DNA of 64,000 nucleotides from Bradyrhizobium ottawaense. Lineage in GTDB: Bacteria > Pseudomonadota > Alphaproteobacteria > Rhizobiales > Xanthobacteraceae. A program made the translations under genes and the position numbers. Of this stretch, positions 1 through 8,238 are shown in pieces. How positions within the stretch are numbered: the stretch's first letter is position 1; every line of letters starts with the position of its first letter. Location of the stretch: the NCBI RefSeq assembly GCF_002278135.3, contig NZ_CP029425.2:2580001-2644000 (forward strand), written 5' to 3'. The notes under the pieces were generated by a model, which had not been told where the DNA came from, made no database searches, and saw only the letters and a program-made list of their open reading frames with translations.

Positions 1-407
1 GATTGCTGCCCGGCCGGTCCGCCAAGCAGGGTGCGGGCGCGCTCGGTGGTCAATTTGGCATTCTCGAGCGTCGCTTCGAGCTGTGCTACCTGCGCCTGCT
101 TGGCGGCGACATCCGCCTCGAACGGGCCGCGTTCGAGCCGGTAAAGCTGCTCGCCTTTCCTGATTTCCGCGCCCTCGGTGAACAGCCGCTGCTCCAGAAA
201 AGCGGTGACGCGAGCGGCAATATTTACCTGGTTGATGGCCTCGATCCGGCCGAGAAACTCACTGCTCTCGGTGATCGGCCGCTGCGCCGCTTCGACGACG
301 CCGACGGCAGGTGCGGGTGGAGCTGGCTGCGGCCGCGCGGGTTCGCCGGCCAACAATGTCACGAGGCTCGCCGCCAGCAGTCCGAGCCGGACGTCAGCAA
401 GGTTCAT
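1..407 (-). CDS. RND efflux periplasmic adaptor subunit (3' end cut off by window)
   Basis: The minus strand is open from an ATG at 407 to the window edge, giving the N-terminal ~135 residues. A signal peptide (MNLADVRLGLLAASLVTLLAG) is followed by a Pro/Ala stretch. Then comes the membrane-fusion-protein start, VVEAAQRPITESSEFLGRI, the first beta strands of the lipoyl-like half-motif, and the beginning of the helical hairpin (VAAKQAQVAQLEATLENAKL). Such adaptors link an inner-membrane RND pump to an outer-membrane channel. The partner pump is expected beyond the left edge. It is distinct from the complete adaptor at 8.2 kb. Two small genes lie just upstream on the same strand and may share its transcript. 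Confidence 0.85.
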   Translation of the reverse strand, partial: MNLADVRLGLLAASLVTLLAGEPARPQPAPPAPAVGVVEAAQRPITESSEFLGRIEAINQVNIAARVTAFLEQRLFTEGAEIRKGEQLYRLERGPFEADVAAKQAQVAQLEATLENAKLTTERARTLLGGPAGQQ

Positions 408-451
408 CGTCCGCTCCCTGCACCAGGCTCGGAACTGCCGGCGTCAGGCCT

Positions 452-481
452 CCGCGATTCGACCAGCTGAGCTAGTCCCGC
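452..481 (-). other. tRNA 5'-half-like fragment
   Basis: Read on the minus strand these 30 bases begin like a tRNA: a 7-base acceptor-like start (GCGGGAC), then the D-arm/A-box consensus TAGCTCAGCTGGT, then bases resembling a T-arm core (TCGAATC). No anticodon arm or matching 3' acceptor strand follows. It overlaps the stop codon of the neighbouring small membrane-protein gene. It may be a degenerate tRNA remnant or chance; it is not an intact tRNA gene. Confidence 0.2.
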
Positions 482-717
482 GCGGTTCGGTTACTGCGCG
501 CCGGCTCGTCGTAGCCCTTGCGATGGCTATAGAACATCAGCGCGATCAGGCCGCAGCCGAGCACCAGAACGAGGATCGCAGCCGCCGCCAGCACGATGTT
601 CCCGTATGGCGGCATCGAGGGCGTCGCCCTCCAGACTGACACGCAGAACCAGCTCGCGCCGAGGAAAAGCACTGCCAGCACGGCGACGAGGAGCCATTGG
701 TTCTTGTTGCGTACCAT
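472..717 (-). CDS. Small two-TM membrane protein, unknown function
   Basis: An 81-residue protein with two hydrophobic segments (about residues 8-28 and 39-62). A short central loop (RATPSMPPYGN) separates them and the tail is basic and polar. The composition is that of an inner-membrane protein. I do not recognise a named family. It lies between the Tat-signal protein gene upstream and the RND adaptor gene downstream, all on the minus strand with gaps under 70 bp, so co-transcription is likely. A G-rich stretch (AAGGGGATGAGGA) precedes the ATG. Confidence 0.6.
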   Translation of the reverse strand: MVRNKNQWLLVAVLAVLFLGASWFCVSVWRATPSMPPYGNIVLAAAAILVLVLGCGLIALMFYSHRKGYDEPARSNRTARD

Positions 718-735
718 TTCCTCATCCCCTTCGGA

Positions 736-1032
736 CTACCAGCGCCATCCGCAATGACGGCGCCCACGATGCCACCAACAAACCCAGCGGCGGCGTCGGC
801 GCGGTCGCGGGCCCCAGCCAGGACGAGACGGGCCCCAGCCGGGTCGCGGCGGAGGTCCCCATTGCACCGGGATGGCGCGATCTTCCGGTGCCCGGCCGGC
901 CCGAGAGAGATCGGGATCGACCGGCATTGCGTCCGCAACACCGATGAGGTGCGCGCCGGACGCTCCGATCGCGGCGGCGGCAATAGCGTTCATCGCAAGG
1001 CTGAGGAAGACGCGGCGACTGGGAGCATCCAT
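736..1032 (-). CDS. Small Tat-signal-like protein with Pro/Gly/Arg/Trp-rich tail
   Basis: A 98-residue protein starting at ATG 1032 behind an AGAGGAGAG ribosome site; longer in-frame extensions have no such site. The N-terminus MDAPSRRVFLSLAMNAIAAA carries the SRRxFL twin-arginine pattern and an Ala-rich h-region. The rest is repetitive: GWGP repeats, an RRRRR tract, then a C-terminus rich in Trp, His, Arg and two Cys (WVCWWHRGRRHCGWRW). Short exported proteins with such tails are frequent in Bradyrhizobium; their role is unknown. The gene sits 17 bp downstream of the HdeD-family gene on the same strand. Confidence 0.6.
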   Translation of the reverse strand: MDAPSRRVFLSLAMNAIAAAAIGASGAHLIGVADAMPVDPDLSRAGRAPEDRAIPVQWGPPPRPGWGPSRPGWGPRPRRRRRWVCWWHRGRRHCGWRW

Positions 1033-1049
1033 GGTTGTTCTCTCCTCTG

Positions 1050-1607
1050 TTATCCGGTCGTTCGCACCGATTGCAGCGCATAGAGCAGCCATGCCAGGCC
1101 ATGGGCAATCAGGTCGACGCCCAACAAGAAGCCGAGAGCCCAAGCGCTGATGGTGGGGAAGCCGAACAGGACCAGCACGCCGGCGATCACCGCGAAGACG
1201 CCCGAGATCAGCATCATCCATCCGTTTTGCCGCCAATAGGCAAAGCTCAGCACGCATCGAATGACACCCGAAGCGAACAGCACCGCGCCGAGGAAATAGG
1301 TCAGGATCAGTGCGCCCGAGACCGGCTGGGTGAGCAGCACGACACCGAAGGCGAGGTAGAGCGCGCCGAGCACGACTTGCCAAAGGAACCCGCCCCATCC
1401 CTTGGTCCAGAAGGCGTGGGCAATCTCGAATGCGCCGGCGGCGATCGCGATGAGCCCGATGAGCTTGACACTGACGACGGTGGCGAAGGCAAGGTCGCCG
1501 AGCGCGAGCAGGCCGGCGGCGATCAGGACGACGCCGAGGAGTGCACAAACCCACAGCGGCGGAGCAACCACGGCATCGAGACTCCCGCGACTGTCATACA
1601 CTGTCAT
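1050..1607 (-). CDS. HdeD family (DUF308) acid-resistance membrane protein
   Basis: A 185-residue protein. The ATG at 1607 is preceded by a perfect AGGAGG, so an upstream in-frame ATG at 1667 is not preferred. It has six predicted membrane helices arranged as three DUF308 hairpin repeats, with typical motifs such as GxxxIAxGxFEIxxAFW near residue 65 and GVFAVIAGVLVLFGFP near 140. HdeD-type proteins are inner-membrane proteins linked to acid and general stress tolerance; the biochemical activity is not established. It probably starts a short minus-strand transcript with the Tat-signal and two-TM genes downstream. Confidence 0.85.
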   Translation of the reverse strand: MTVYDSRGSLDAVVAPPLWVCALLGVVLIAAGLLALGDLAFATVVSVKLIGLIAIAAGAFEIAHAFWTKGWGGFLWQVVLGALYLAFGVVLLTQPVSGALILTYFLGAVLFASGVIRCVLSFAYWRQNGWMMLISGVFAVIAGVLVLFGFPTISAWALGFLLGVDLIAHGLAWLLYALQSVRTTG

Positions 1608-1779
1608 GCGATCCTCCTGGGCGGTTACGGCCCGATCGAGCATGCATCGGATCCTAACGTCGAACACCCGACGCCGACATCGGACGAAACCCTGAGCGGC
1701 GGGGCGGGAATGTTCTCATCCTCTCCCTGCGCGGACCGGCATCAAGAGCAGACCGAACCGCGGGACCGAGACGGCGGGA

Positions 1780-2265
1780 TCAGAGACCGCCTCGCGGTCC
1801 CAATGTCAGATGAGTCACGCCAGCCGCGAGATTGAGCCCGATCGAGCGTTCGACCGAGATCGGCTGCAGCATCACGCTCCTCCGCGAGCCGCCGACCAGG
1901 ACGTTGGCGCCGAGGCCGGGACCGAATGCAAAATTGCCGCTCGCGCCGACATAACTGCCGCGCAACGTGCCGGGGCCTATCCGCGAGTTCCTGGCGAAGA
2001 CGGCCCAGGATAGAGCGCCGGCGCTGGTCACACCGATATCAACGCCGACGCGCCGTATCCGTCCCTCGTAGACGTACTGCCGGGGCGGGCGCAGCGCGTT
2101 GAACACGCAACGCAGCGCCTGCGTCGATCCAAGCACCAGTCCGACGCGTGGCTCCGAGGAGCACAGGAGCCTGCCGACCCTGAATCTCTCGGCTTGCGCG
2201 GGCGAGGTGACGGCGCAAAGAACGACGGATGCGCCGATGGCGGCAAGATATCTCAACGCTTGCAT
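1780..2265 (-). CDS. DUF992 secreted protein
   Basis: A 161-residue protein with a clear Sec signal peptide (MQALRYLAAIGASVVLCAVT, cleavage near SPAQA-E). The mature part matches DUF992: GRLLCSSEPRVGLVLGS, then CVF, a YEGRIRRVGVDIGVT block and LSWAVFA. The two Cys of the mature protein (about residues 35 and 53) could form a disulfide. DUF992 proteins are small periplasmic proteins common in Rhizobiales with unknown role. The gene begins immediately after the stop of the five-TM gene upstream (2266), so the two are probably translated from one message, with the AI-2E-family gene first. Confidence 0.85.
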   Translation of the reverse strand: MQALRYLAAIGASVVLCAVTSPAQAERFRVGRLLCSSEPRVGLVLGSTQALRCVFNALRPPRQYVYEGRIRRVGVDIGVTSAGALSWAVFARNSRIGPGTLRGSYVGASGNFAFGPGLGANVLVGGSRRSVMLQPISVERSIGLNLAAGVTHLTLGPRGGL

Positions 2266-2856
2266 TCAATCCTCCCGTTGGCTCGTGATGTCCCTGGCGG
2301 CGCTCTGCGAGGGGCTGCCGTCCTGGCGCCACCAGAACGAGATGGCGAGGCCAATCAGCAGCACCGCCCCGAGCAGGAAGAAGAAGATGGATTGCTTCAG
2401 CCAGGATATCGCCGGAACGGCGGCGCCCATCGCAAGGCCAAGGAAGGCGATCTGCAACGACAGCAGGCTCAGGCCCGCAAGGAACGTGCCGAGCGCGAGC
2501 AACGTCAGCAGGACGAGTCCCGTTGCAGGGGTCGGAAGCAATTGCTGCACGCCGGAGACCAGCATGATGTTCATCGTGATCAGGACCGCGATCCAGTGCA
2601 GGGCCTGCGTCCAGATCAGCCGGATCTGGCCCTCCTTGCCCTCTATCTCCGGCCACTTGGTGACAACGCAGACCACGCCGATGGCGAGCGCCAGGAACTC
2701 CCAATAGCCGGTCAACGGCTGGTGCGAGACGTTGGTGTAGGCAACGCCGACGATGGCGAGCAGCAGCGCGACGACATAGGGAAGTTGCTGCCACAGGAAA
2801 CGGGCCGTTGTCGAACGCGCCGGGGCATCATTCGAATGCGCTTCGAACTCGCTCAT
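2266..2856 (-). CDS. Conserved multi-spanning membrane protein, unknown function
   Basis: A 196-residue protein. After a polar N-terminus of ~20 residues it has about five or six hydrophobic segments (near 28-42, 53-66, 85-104, 110-132, 135-150 and 156-176). The C-terminus is polar and soluble. No family motif is recognised. Its start overlaps the stop of the AI-2E-type permease gene by 4 bp (2853-2856) and its stop abuts the DUF992 gene, so the three form one operon on the minus strand. The coupling suggests an envelope function shared with the permease, but nothing in the sequence identifies a substrate. Confidence 0.7.
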   Translation of the reverse strand: MSEFEAHSNDAPARSTTARFLWQQLPYVVALLLAIVGVAYTNVSHQPLTGYWEFLALAIGVVCVVTKWPEIEGKEGQIRLIWTQALHWIAVLITMNIMLVSGVQQLLPTPATGLVLLTLLALGTFLAGLSLLSLQIAFLGLAMGAAVPAISWLKQSIFFFLLGAVLLIGLAISFWWRQDGSPSQSAARDITSQRED

Positions 2857-4004
2857 GGCTGCTCACTCGCAATCGATCGTGGCTTGGGTCCGCCACCCAG
2901 ATAGTCCTCGACATAAAACCTGACGATCGCAACCCGACCGATCGCAACCAGCGGCATCGCGACCGCTACGCCCATGACGCCGAACTGAGCGCCGAGAAGG
3001 ACGATCGCAACCAGTGTCCACGCCGGAGGGGTCTCGACCGCCTGGCGCTGGATCAGTGGGCCGATCACGTAGCCCTCGATCGACTGGATGATGGTGTACA
3101 CGGCGACCGCCCAGATCAGGAGCGATGCGCCGAGCGGCATCGCGACGAGCGCGATCGGGATCGCGGCAACGATCGGCCCGAGATAGGGAATGAAGTTCGA
3201 CAGACCGGCTTGAAGTCCGAGCACGAAGGGACCGGGCAGCCCGATGAGATAGAGCGCGAGCCACACGCACAACGTCATCAGCATGATGCGGATCAATTGT
3301 CCGACGAACCACAGCCGCATGACGTTGCCCATCTCGTCCATCACGGCGCGCGCACGGGCGCGATGGGAATGCCTGACCAGCGCGATCACGCTTTCGCGGT
3401 GGCCGGTGGGATCGAAAGCGAAGAGAATGCCGAGGAACAGGATCACCAGCACGGCGGTCAAGAGGCTCGACGCTCCGCCGAGCAGAAACTGAGCGTGGCT
3501 GAAGAACCGGCCCTGATCGGCGAACAGCCATTGTGCAAAGTCGCGGCCCCATTCCGGGCCGAGCAGGTCCACGCCATACGACAGCAGGTGTTCCTGGAGC
3601 AGATCAACCTGCGCATCCATCACTTTCAGAAGCAGGCGTGTCTGTTCCGGCAACTTGCGCGCGCCCCAGGCGAGGCCGAAACAAGAGAGCGCGGACAGAA
3701 GCAAGACAACGAGCGTCAACCGCCAGGCTCGTTTGAGTGGAAGGACCGGCGCCAAAGCTCGCGCCAATGCGTCCAGGAAGGCGGCGAACAGCACCCCGGC
3801 AAAGACAATCAGAAGGCTGGAGACCATTTGCCAGATCAGGAATAAAGCGACGCCGGCGGCGAGGAGGGTGAGACCGACGGCTAGCAGGCTTGGCCGTCCG
3901 GCTTCTCCGGGCTCGTCGGCAGCGTTCTCATGCCGGGGGAGCTCTCGGTATTCTTCGGAGCGCATGCCGGATCCGCTGTCAGGTTGATCCATTGAAGGGG
4001 CCAC
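2853..4004 (-). CDS. AI-2E family transporter (UPF0118/PerM type)
   Basis: A 383-residue protein. A charged, Pro-rich cytoplasmic N-terminus of ~40 residues precedes two tight hydrophobic helices. A long amphipathic region (KLPEQTRLLLKVMDAQVDLLQ) and then five or more C-terminal helices follow. The family signature SNFIPYLGPIVAAIPI is seen near residue 275, followed by GPLIQRQAVETPPAW, the conserved region before the last helices. The family includes the E. coli AI-2 exporter TqsA, but most members export unknown solutes or act in ion homeostasis. First gene of the three-gene minus-strand operon. Confidence 0.85.
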   Translation of the reverse strand: MAPSMDQPDSGSGMRSEEYRELPRHENAADEPGEAGRPSLLAVGLTLLAAGVALFLIWQMVSSLLIVFAGVLFAAFLDALARALAPVLPLKRAWRLTLVVLLLSALSCFGLAWGARKLPEQTRLLLKVMDAQVDLLQEHLLSYGVDLLGPEWGRDFAQWLFADQGRFFSHAQFLLGGASSLLTAVLVILFLGILFAFDPTGHRESVIALVRHSHRARARAVMDEMGNVMRLWFVGQLIRIMLMTLCVWLALYLIGLPGPFVLGLQAGLSNFIPYLGPIVAAIPIALVAMPLGASLLIWAVAVYTIIQSIEGYVIGPLIQRQAVETPPAWTLVAIVLLGAQFGVMGVAVAMPLVAIGRVAIVRFYVEDYLGGGPKPRSIASEQP

Positions 4005-4013
4005 TACGATGTC

Positions 4014-4256
4014 TCAGGTGCGAAGGCGGCGGCTGCCATAATGCGGGTGTCTGCCGCCGCGATGACGCCAGTACCGGTGCTTTGTCGGGTTGGTGTTGGT
4101 GTTCGGGGGCGCCTCCTTTTTGGATGTGGCGGTCCCGATCTGCTTTGCCATCGCCGCGCTGTCGTCTTTCGATTGCGCGAGCGTGACGGTGGGCGGCGCC
4201 GCGACGGCCAGCAACCCGGCAAGGAGCAAGCTGCAACGCGTGATCGTCATGTTCAT
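4014..4256 (-). CDS. Small secreted basic protein, unknown function
   Basis: An 80-residue protein with an N-terminal Sec signal (MNMTITRCSLLLAGLLAVAA, predicted cleavage after TLAQ). The mature part is short and low in complexity, with an Asn/Thr/Pro stretch and a His/Arg/Tyr-rich end (HRYWRHRGGRHPHYGSRRL). A GGGAAG ribosome site precedes the ATG. The tail resembles other short exported proteins of this genus, such as the one at 736-1032. It is separated by 9 bp from the AI-2E gene downstream and could be the first gene of that transcript. Function unknown. Confidence 0.6.
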   Translation of the reverse strand: MNMTITRCSLLLAGLLAVAAPPTVTLAQSKDDSAAMAKQIGTATSKKEAPPNTNTNPTKHRYWRHRGGRHPHYGSRRLRT

Positions 4257-4286
4257 GTTCGCTTCCCTACAATCAAAGACGCTGGG

Positions 4287-5726
4287 TCAGATCGAAATGG
4301 CACCGACGGCGAGCCCATAGACTCCACCGGCCGCCGCGATTGCGACCGCCGCAAACAGGATGGCTTCGGTTCTCGTGAATGTGCTTTCCTTGCGCTCGCG
4401 TTTGGCCATCAGGAACAGCAAGGTTCCGGGCGCGTAGAGGATCGAGGACAGCAGGAGAAACTTTGGTCCGCCGGCGTAGATCATCGCGGCGGCGTAGAGC
4501 GTCGCAACGGCGGCGCGGATCCAATCGGTCGTGCGGGCGCGCTCGCCGGCGTAATAGGTCTCGCCGGTCGATGCGAGCTTGAGGCCGTAGGCCGCGACGA
4601 GAACGTAGGGAATCAGCGTCATCGCGCTCGTCATCTTCAGTGCGAGCGTGAAGGCATATTCGGCGAACCAGCTGACGAGCAGAAACGCCTGGATCACACA
4701 GTTGGTCAGCCAGAGCGCACCGACAGGAACCTTGTTCGCATTCTCACGCGCGAGAAAGGACGGCATCGTGTGGTGCATCGCCGCCGAATGCAGGATCTCC
4801 GCGGCGAGCAGCGACCAGGACAGATAGTTGCCGAGGATCGAGATCAACAGGGCCAGGCTGATGAACACGCTGCCCCAGCGCCCGACCATTGATTCCATCA
4901 CGCCTGCCATCGACGGCGTCGAAAGATCCGCCAGCTCGCTCCGCGGCAACACGCCGTAGGACAGCAGCGTCACCAGGACGAGCAGGCAGAGAACGCTCAA
5001 GAAGCCCACCACCGTCGCAATGCCGATGTCGGCGCGATTCCTGGCGTAGCGCGAATAGACGCTCGCGCCCTCGACGCCGACGAACACGAATACGGTAAGC
5101 AGCATCGTAGAGCGCACCTGGCTCAGCACCTGCTGGAGATTGGGCGGCTCAGTTCCCCAGAAATTCTGCACCAACAGGTCGCGATCGAGGACGAACGCGG
5201 CCACGACGATGAACAGGAGTATCGGAACGATCTTTGCGAAGGTTGCAATCGTGTTGAGCCTGGCCGCGCCCCTGATGCCCCGCAGCACGAGAAAGTGCAC
5301 ACTCCACAAAAGCAGTGTCGCCGATGCAATGGCCGTCGGCGTCGTGCCGTCGCCAAAGATCGGAAAGAACTGCCCGAGTGTGGCCTTGATCAGAATGAGA
5401 CAGGCGACGTCGGCAAGACAGCAGCCGATCCAGTAGCCGGCCGCCGACGCGAATCCGATGTAGTCGCCGAATCCGGCCTTGGCGTAGGCATAAATGCCGG
5501 CATCCAGCTCCGGTTTGCGCTGCGACAGCGACTGGAAAACGAGCGCCAGCATGAGCATGCCCGTCCCTGCGATGATCCATGCGATGATCGCACCGAAGGC
5601 GCCGGTGGCACGCCCGAAGGCCGCAGGCAGGGCGAAGATGCCGGATCCCACCATCGATCCGATCACAAGCGCGATCAACGCGTTGCGCGAAAGCTCTTGA
5701 TTGGCCTCGTTCGACGAAGACGCCAT
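4287..5726 (-). CDS. APC-family basic amino acid antiporter (arginine/ornithine type), copy 1
   Basis: A 479-residue protein if started at ATG 5726 (MASSSNEANQELSRNALIAL), which fits the family; an in-frame ATG at 5813 would add a polar extension. Twelve or so helices are visible. The TM1 signature [16 protein letters not shown] and the stretch [12 protein letters not shown] match the basic amino acid/polyamine antiporter group (ArcD/YdgI-like), which swaps arginine for ornithine across the inner membrane. It is clearly paralogous to the antiporter at 12.5 kb, which adjoins arcA; this copy has no arc neighbours. Its location by stress genes suggests use in acid or low-energy conditions, but the substrate is inferred. 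Confidence 0.85.
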   Translation of the reverse strand: MASSSNEANQELSRNALIALVIGSMVGSGIFALPAAFGRATGAFGAIIAWIIAGTGMLMLALVFQSLSQRKPELDAGIYAYAKAGFGDYIGFASAAGYWIGCCLADVACLILIKATLGQFFPIFGDGTTPTAIASATLLLWSVHFLVLRGIRGAARLNTIATFAKIVPILLFIVVAAFVLDRDLLVQNFWGTEPPNLQQVLSQVRSTMLLTVFVFVGVEGASVYSRYARNRADIGIATVVGFLSVLCLLVLVTLLSYGVLPRSELADLSTPSMAGVMESMVGRWGSVFISLALLISILGNYLSWSLLAAEILHSAAMHHTMPSFLARENANKVPVGALWLTNCVIQAFLLVSWFAEYAFTLALKMTSAMTLIPYVLVAAYGLKLASTGETYYAGERARTTDWIRAAVATLYAAAMIYAGGPKFLLLSSILYAPGTLLFLMAKRERKESTFTRTEAILFAAVAIAAAGGVYGLAVGAISI

Positions 5727-5857
5727 GACGGAGAATGGTCTCCCAATCCGCAACGCGGCGATGGTCGCATCTGCCGACCGCCCCCTGCGGACGACCTTAG
5801 AAGTGTCTGCCACATGCGCACATCAGGGATTCTCTGTAGGTGGTGCGGGCAGAAAAA

Positions 5858-6061
5858 TCAGCCGCCGCCCGGGGCTCCGCATGCCGTCTGCGGCGGGCTG
5901 GCCACAAGCACGACGCTGCCGCGGCAGAATTCACCGGCCTTGGCGAGCTCGGCGGCAAGGCGTCTGGCGTGCAGGATGGCTGCATCCTGATCTCGGCAGT
6001 CCTGTCCGATCCCGTCGGGAAAGAGGCCGTATCTGTCGGCGATGTGAAAGAAGAAGCGCAT
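5858..6061 (-). CDS. DUF6894 family small protein
   Basis: A 67-residue protein starting at ATG 6061 with MRFFFHIADRYGLFPDGIG, the typical opening of the DUF6894 family (xRYFFHxxDGxxxxPDxxG). A helix with AAILHARRLAAELAKA follows, and then a short strand (GSVVLVAS). These small cytoplasmic proteins are numerous in Bradyrhizobium and unstudied. A longer reading frame extends upstream to 6157 but loses the family start. It stands alone between the divergent promoter of the Bax-inhibitor gene and the antiporter. Confidence 0.7.
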   Translation of the reverse strand: MRFFFHIADRYGLFPDGIGQDCRDQDAAILHARRLAAELAKAGEFCRGSVVLVASPPQTACGAPGGG

Positions 6062-6299
6062 GGCATGGGTTAGATCGCGACCCGCGCCGGCTTCCAAGTG
6101 ACAAAGCCGTAAGGAGCATACGCCAAAGGGCTTAGACGTCGTTCCAAGCTCTCGCATCGGTAATGTGCGGCATCTCTGCGATGCCCGCTGTTGCGACAGA
6201 GGGTAATTTCCACGGGCGGCATTCGGGTGATTGTCCGATGCCTTTCCGGAAGCCCGAGGATTAGCGTCGTCGCCCCGGCGAAGTCCAGAGGAGGCGGAT

Positions 6300-7010
6300 G
6301 TGTCAAATTTCGATCAGAACCTGGCGGCGGCAGAGTCGGCTGGCGGCGCGTCTGCGGTGGACGCTGGCCTGCATGAATATATGCTGCGCATCTACGCACA
6401 CATGGCCGCGGGCGTCGGCTTGACCGCCGTCGTGGCCTGGCTGACCTATCAGCTCACCGGCCCGGCGCTGCTGCAGAGCCCATTGATGTGGGTCTTCATT
6501 CTGGCGCCGCTGGGGCTGGTTTTCTTCATCGGCTCGCGCATCAATACGCTGTCCGTGTCGACGGCGCGGCTGCTGTTCTTCCTCTACGCCGCCTTGGTCG
6601 GCGTATCGCTCTCGACGTTGTTCCACATCTACACGAACTCGTCGATTGCCCGGGTCTTCTTCATTGCGGCCGCGAGTTTCGGAGCGCTCAGCGCCTTCGG
6701 GTATACGACGCGACGCGATCTCTCCGGGCTGGGCACGTTCCTGTTCATGGGGTTGATCGGCGTCATCATCGCAAGCCTGATCAACATCTTTCTGTCCTCG
6801 AGCGCACTTGACTGGCTGATCTCGATCGTTGGCGTCGGCGTATTTGCCGGGCTTACGGCCTACGACACGCAGCGTATCAAGGCGATGTACGACAGCGCGG
6901 ATGACCATACCGCTGCGGGTCGCAAGTCGGTCATCGCGGCGCTGTCGCTCTATCTGAACTTCATCAACCTCTTCATGATGCTGCTGCGGCTTGCGGGCGG
7001 CCGGCGCTGA
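6300..7010 (+). CDS. Bax inhibitor-1/YccA family membrane protein
   Basis: A 236-residue protein. The start is GTG at 6300, chosen because GAGGAGG lies 5 bases upstream and the product then begins with VSNFDQNLAAAESAGG, as in rhizobial homologues. Seven hydrophobic segments follow. Family features include LRIYAHMAAGVGLTAVVAWL at the first helix and the C-terminal DTQRIKAMYDSADD block before the last helices. Members of the TMBIM/BI-1 group are pH-sensitive calcium-leak channels or interact with the FtsH protease system. It converges with the DUF1269 gene; a GC hairpin lies between the two stops. Confidence 0.9.
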   Translation: MSNFDQNLAAAESAGGASAVDAGLHEYMLRIYAHMAAGVGLTAVVAWLTYQLTGPALLQSPLMWVFILAPLGLVFFIGSRINTLSVSTARLLFFLYAALVGVSLSTLFHIYTNSSIARVFFIAAASFGALSAFGYTTRRDLSGLGTFLFMGLIGVIIASLINIFLSSSALDWLISIVGVGVFAGLTAYDTQRIKAMYDSADDHTAAGRKSVIAALSLYLNFINLFMMLLRLAGGRR

Positions 7011-7022
7011 GACAGGGAGGAA

Positions 7023-7041
7023 CGGCGGCTTCAGGCCGCCG
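7023..7041. terminator. GC hairpin between convergent genes
   Basis: CGGCGGC (7023-7029), loop TTCAG, GCCGCCG (7035-7041): a perfect 7-bp stem. It starts 12 bp after the BI-1 gene and overlaps the last codons of the convergent DUF1269 gene. There is no U-tract on either side, so it would be a weak or bidirectional terminator at best. Confidence 0.45.
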
Positions 7042-7534
7042 GCCGCTCTACTGCACTCGTCAGCGCATCGCGGAGGAGTTTTTCCTTCGTCTCGTCGAGT
7101 GACGTCTTGAGCACGACGCCGCCAGCGCTCTTGATCTCGTTGATCACCTTGTCCGCCGTCATGTGCTTGATCAGGACGAACAAGGCCGCGTTGCCGGGCT
7201 GGAGGCTGGTCGACAAGCTCTTCATGAAGGCGTCGTCGATGCCGAAGTCCGAGAGCGCGCCGCCGAGCGCGCCGGACGCGGCGCCCACCGCGACTCCGAG
7301 GATTGGGTTCAGGAACAGGACGCCGATGAGAAGGCCCCAGAAGCTTCCCGTCATTGCGCCCATCGCAGTGGTATTGACGAGTTGATTGAGCTTGATGCCG
7401 CCCGCGTCCGTCTTCACGGCAATCACGGCGTCGCTGATTGTGATCAGATATTCCTTCTGCAGCTTGAATAGCTGCTGGCGCACTTCTTCTGCCTTTGCTT
7501 CCGACGGATACACGATCGCGACAAGATCGGACAT
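7031..7534 (-). CDS. DUF1269 domain protein
   Basis: A 167-residue protein started at ATG 7534 behind GGGAGG; an upstream in-frame ATG at 7588 lacks a ribosome site. It begins MSDLVAIVYPSEAKAEEVRQ, the DUF1269 start. A short beta strand (ITISDAVIAVKTDAGGIKLNQ) follows. The central Gly/Ala-rich hydrophobic hairpin (GSFWGLLIGVLFLNPILGVA then GAASGALGGAL) is typical of the family, and the C-terminal alpha/beta segment reads FVLIKHMTADKVINEIKSAG. The family is membrane-associated and of unknown function, often near stress genes. Confidence 0.85.
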   Translation of the reverse strand: MSDLVAIVYPSEAKAEEVRQQLFKLQKEYLITISDAVIAVKTDAGGIKLNQLVNTTAMGAMTGSFWGLLIGVLFLNPILGVAVGAASGALGGALSDFGIDDAFMKSLSTSLQPGNAALFVLIKHMTADKVINEIKSAGGVVLKTSLDETKEKLLRDALTSAVERPAA

Positions 7535-7746
7535 TGACACCTCCCGTTGATCCAAATGCGAACCGGAGCAGTCGAAGCTACCGTGCAAGGAGACCTGCCG
7601 CGATTGGAGGAAACCCCGGACGTTGGCGGAGGAATGTCCCGATGGGGCAGGGACGGTTGCGGCATTCAGGCCGAATCCGGGTGGCGTACGACAACCAACA
7701 GCGCGTCATTTACGCCGCCCGGCCGATATCGGACTGAGCGCTGCCG

Positions 7747-7947
7747 TCAGCGGCGGCGATTTTGCACGCAGGTGCCCTGCCGTCCGCTCACCGATGCGCG
7801 GCATTGGGAACGGGTCTCATACATGCAGTTGAGCATTCCCTTGATCTTCGAGCACCATGCCAGATCCTGCGCTTGTACGGGCGTCGACGGGCCCATCGCG
7901 CTGAGCGCAATGAAGACGGCGGCGGACAGCAAAGCCAGCTTTCTCAT
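7747..7947 (-). CDS. DUF3551 family small exported protein
   Basis: A 66-residue protein starting at ATG 7947 after AGGAGG. The signal peptide MRKLALLSAAVFIALSAMGP ends near PVQAQ. The mature part is about 40 residues with four Cys (WCSKIKGMLNCMYETRSQC ... GTC) in the DUF3551 pattern CxxxxxxxxxCxYxTxxQCxAxxSGxxGxC. The Cys probably form two disulfides in the periplasm. Families of this kind occur in many copies in Bradyrhizobium; the role is unknown. Confidence 0.8.
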   Translation of the reverse strand: MRKLALLSAAVFIALSAMGPSTPVQAQDLAWCSKIKGMLNCMYETRSQCRASVSGRQGTCVQNRRR

Positions 7948-8238
7948 GTCGATCCTCCTAAGGTCGTGTGAATCATTCGGAGCCTGAGCGGCCGGTTCCC
8001 TTGCCACCTGCTGCTTTGGCGAGAGCGCCGCGGCGGGAGCAGGTGCAGCCTTAATGCACCGCTTGCGGCGTCCCCGGTATCGGGTGATTGCCTGACGTTG
8101 CCCTGGGAATCTTCTGACCGCTGCCGGAAGGTTCTCCGGACCACGATTGCATCGGTGATCGCTCAGTAGATTTACCGATGGAAGGGAGATGATCTATCGA
8201 CAAGATCGTCGGTGGAGCAGTTGACCGATGATCATGTC

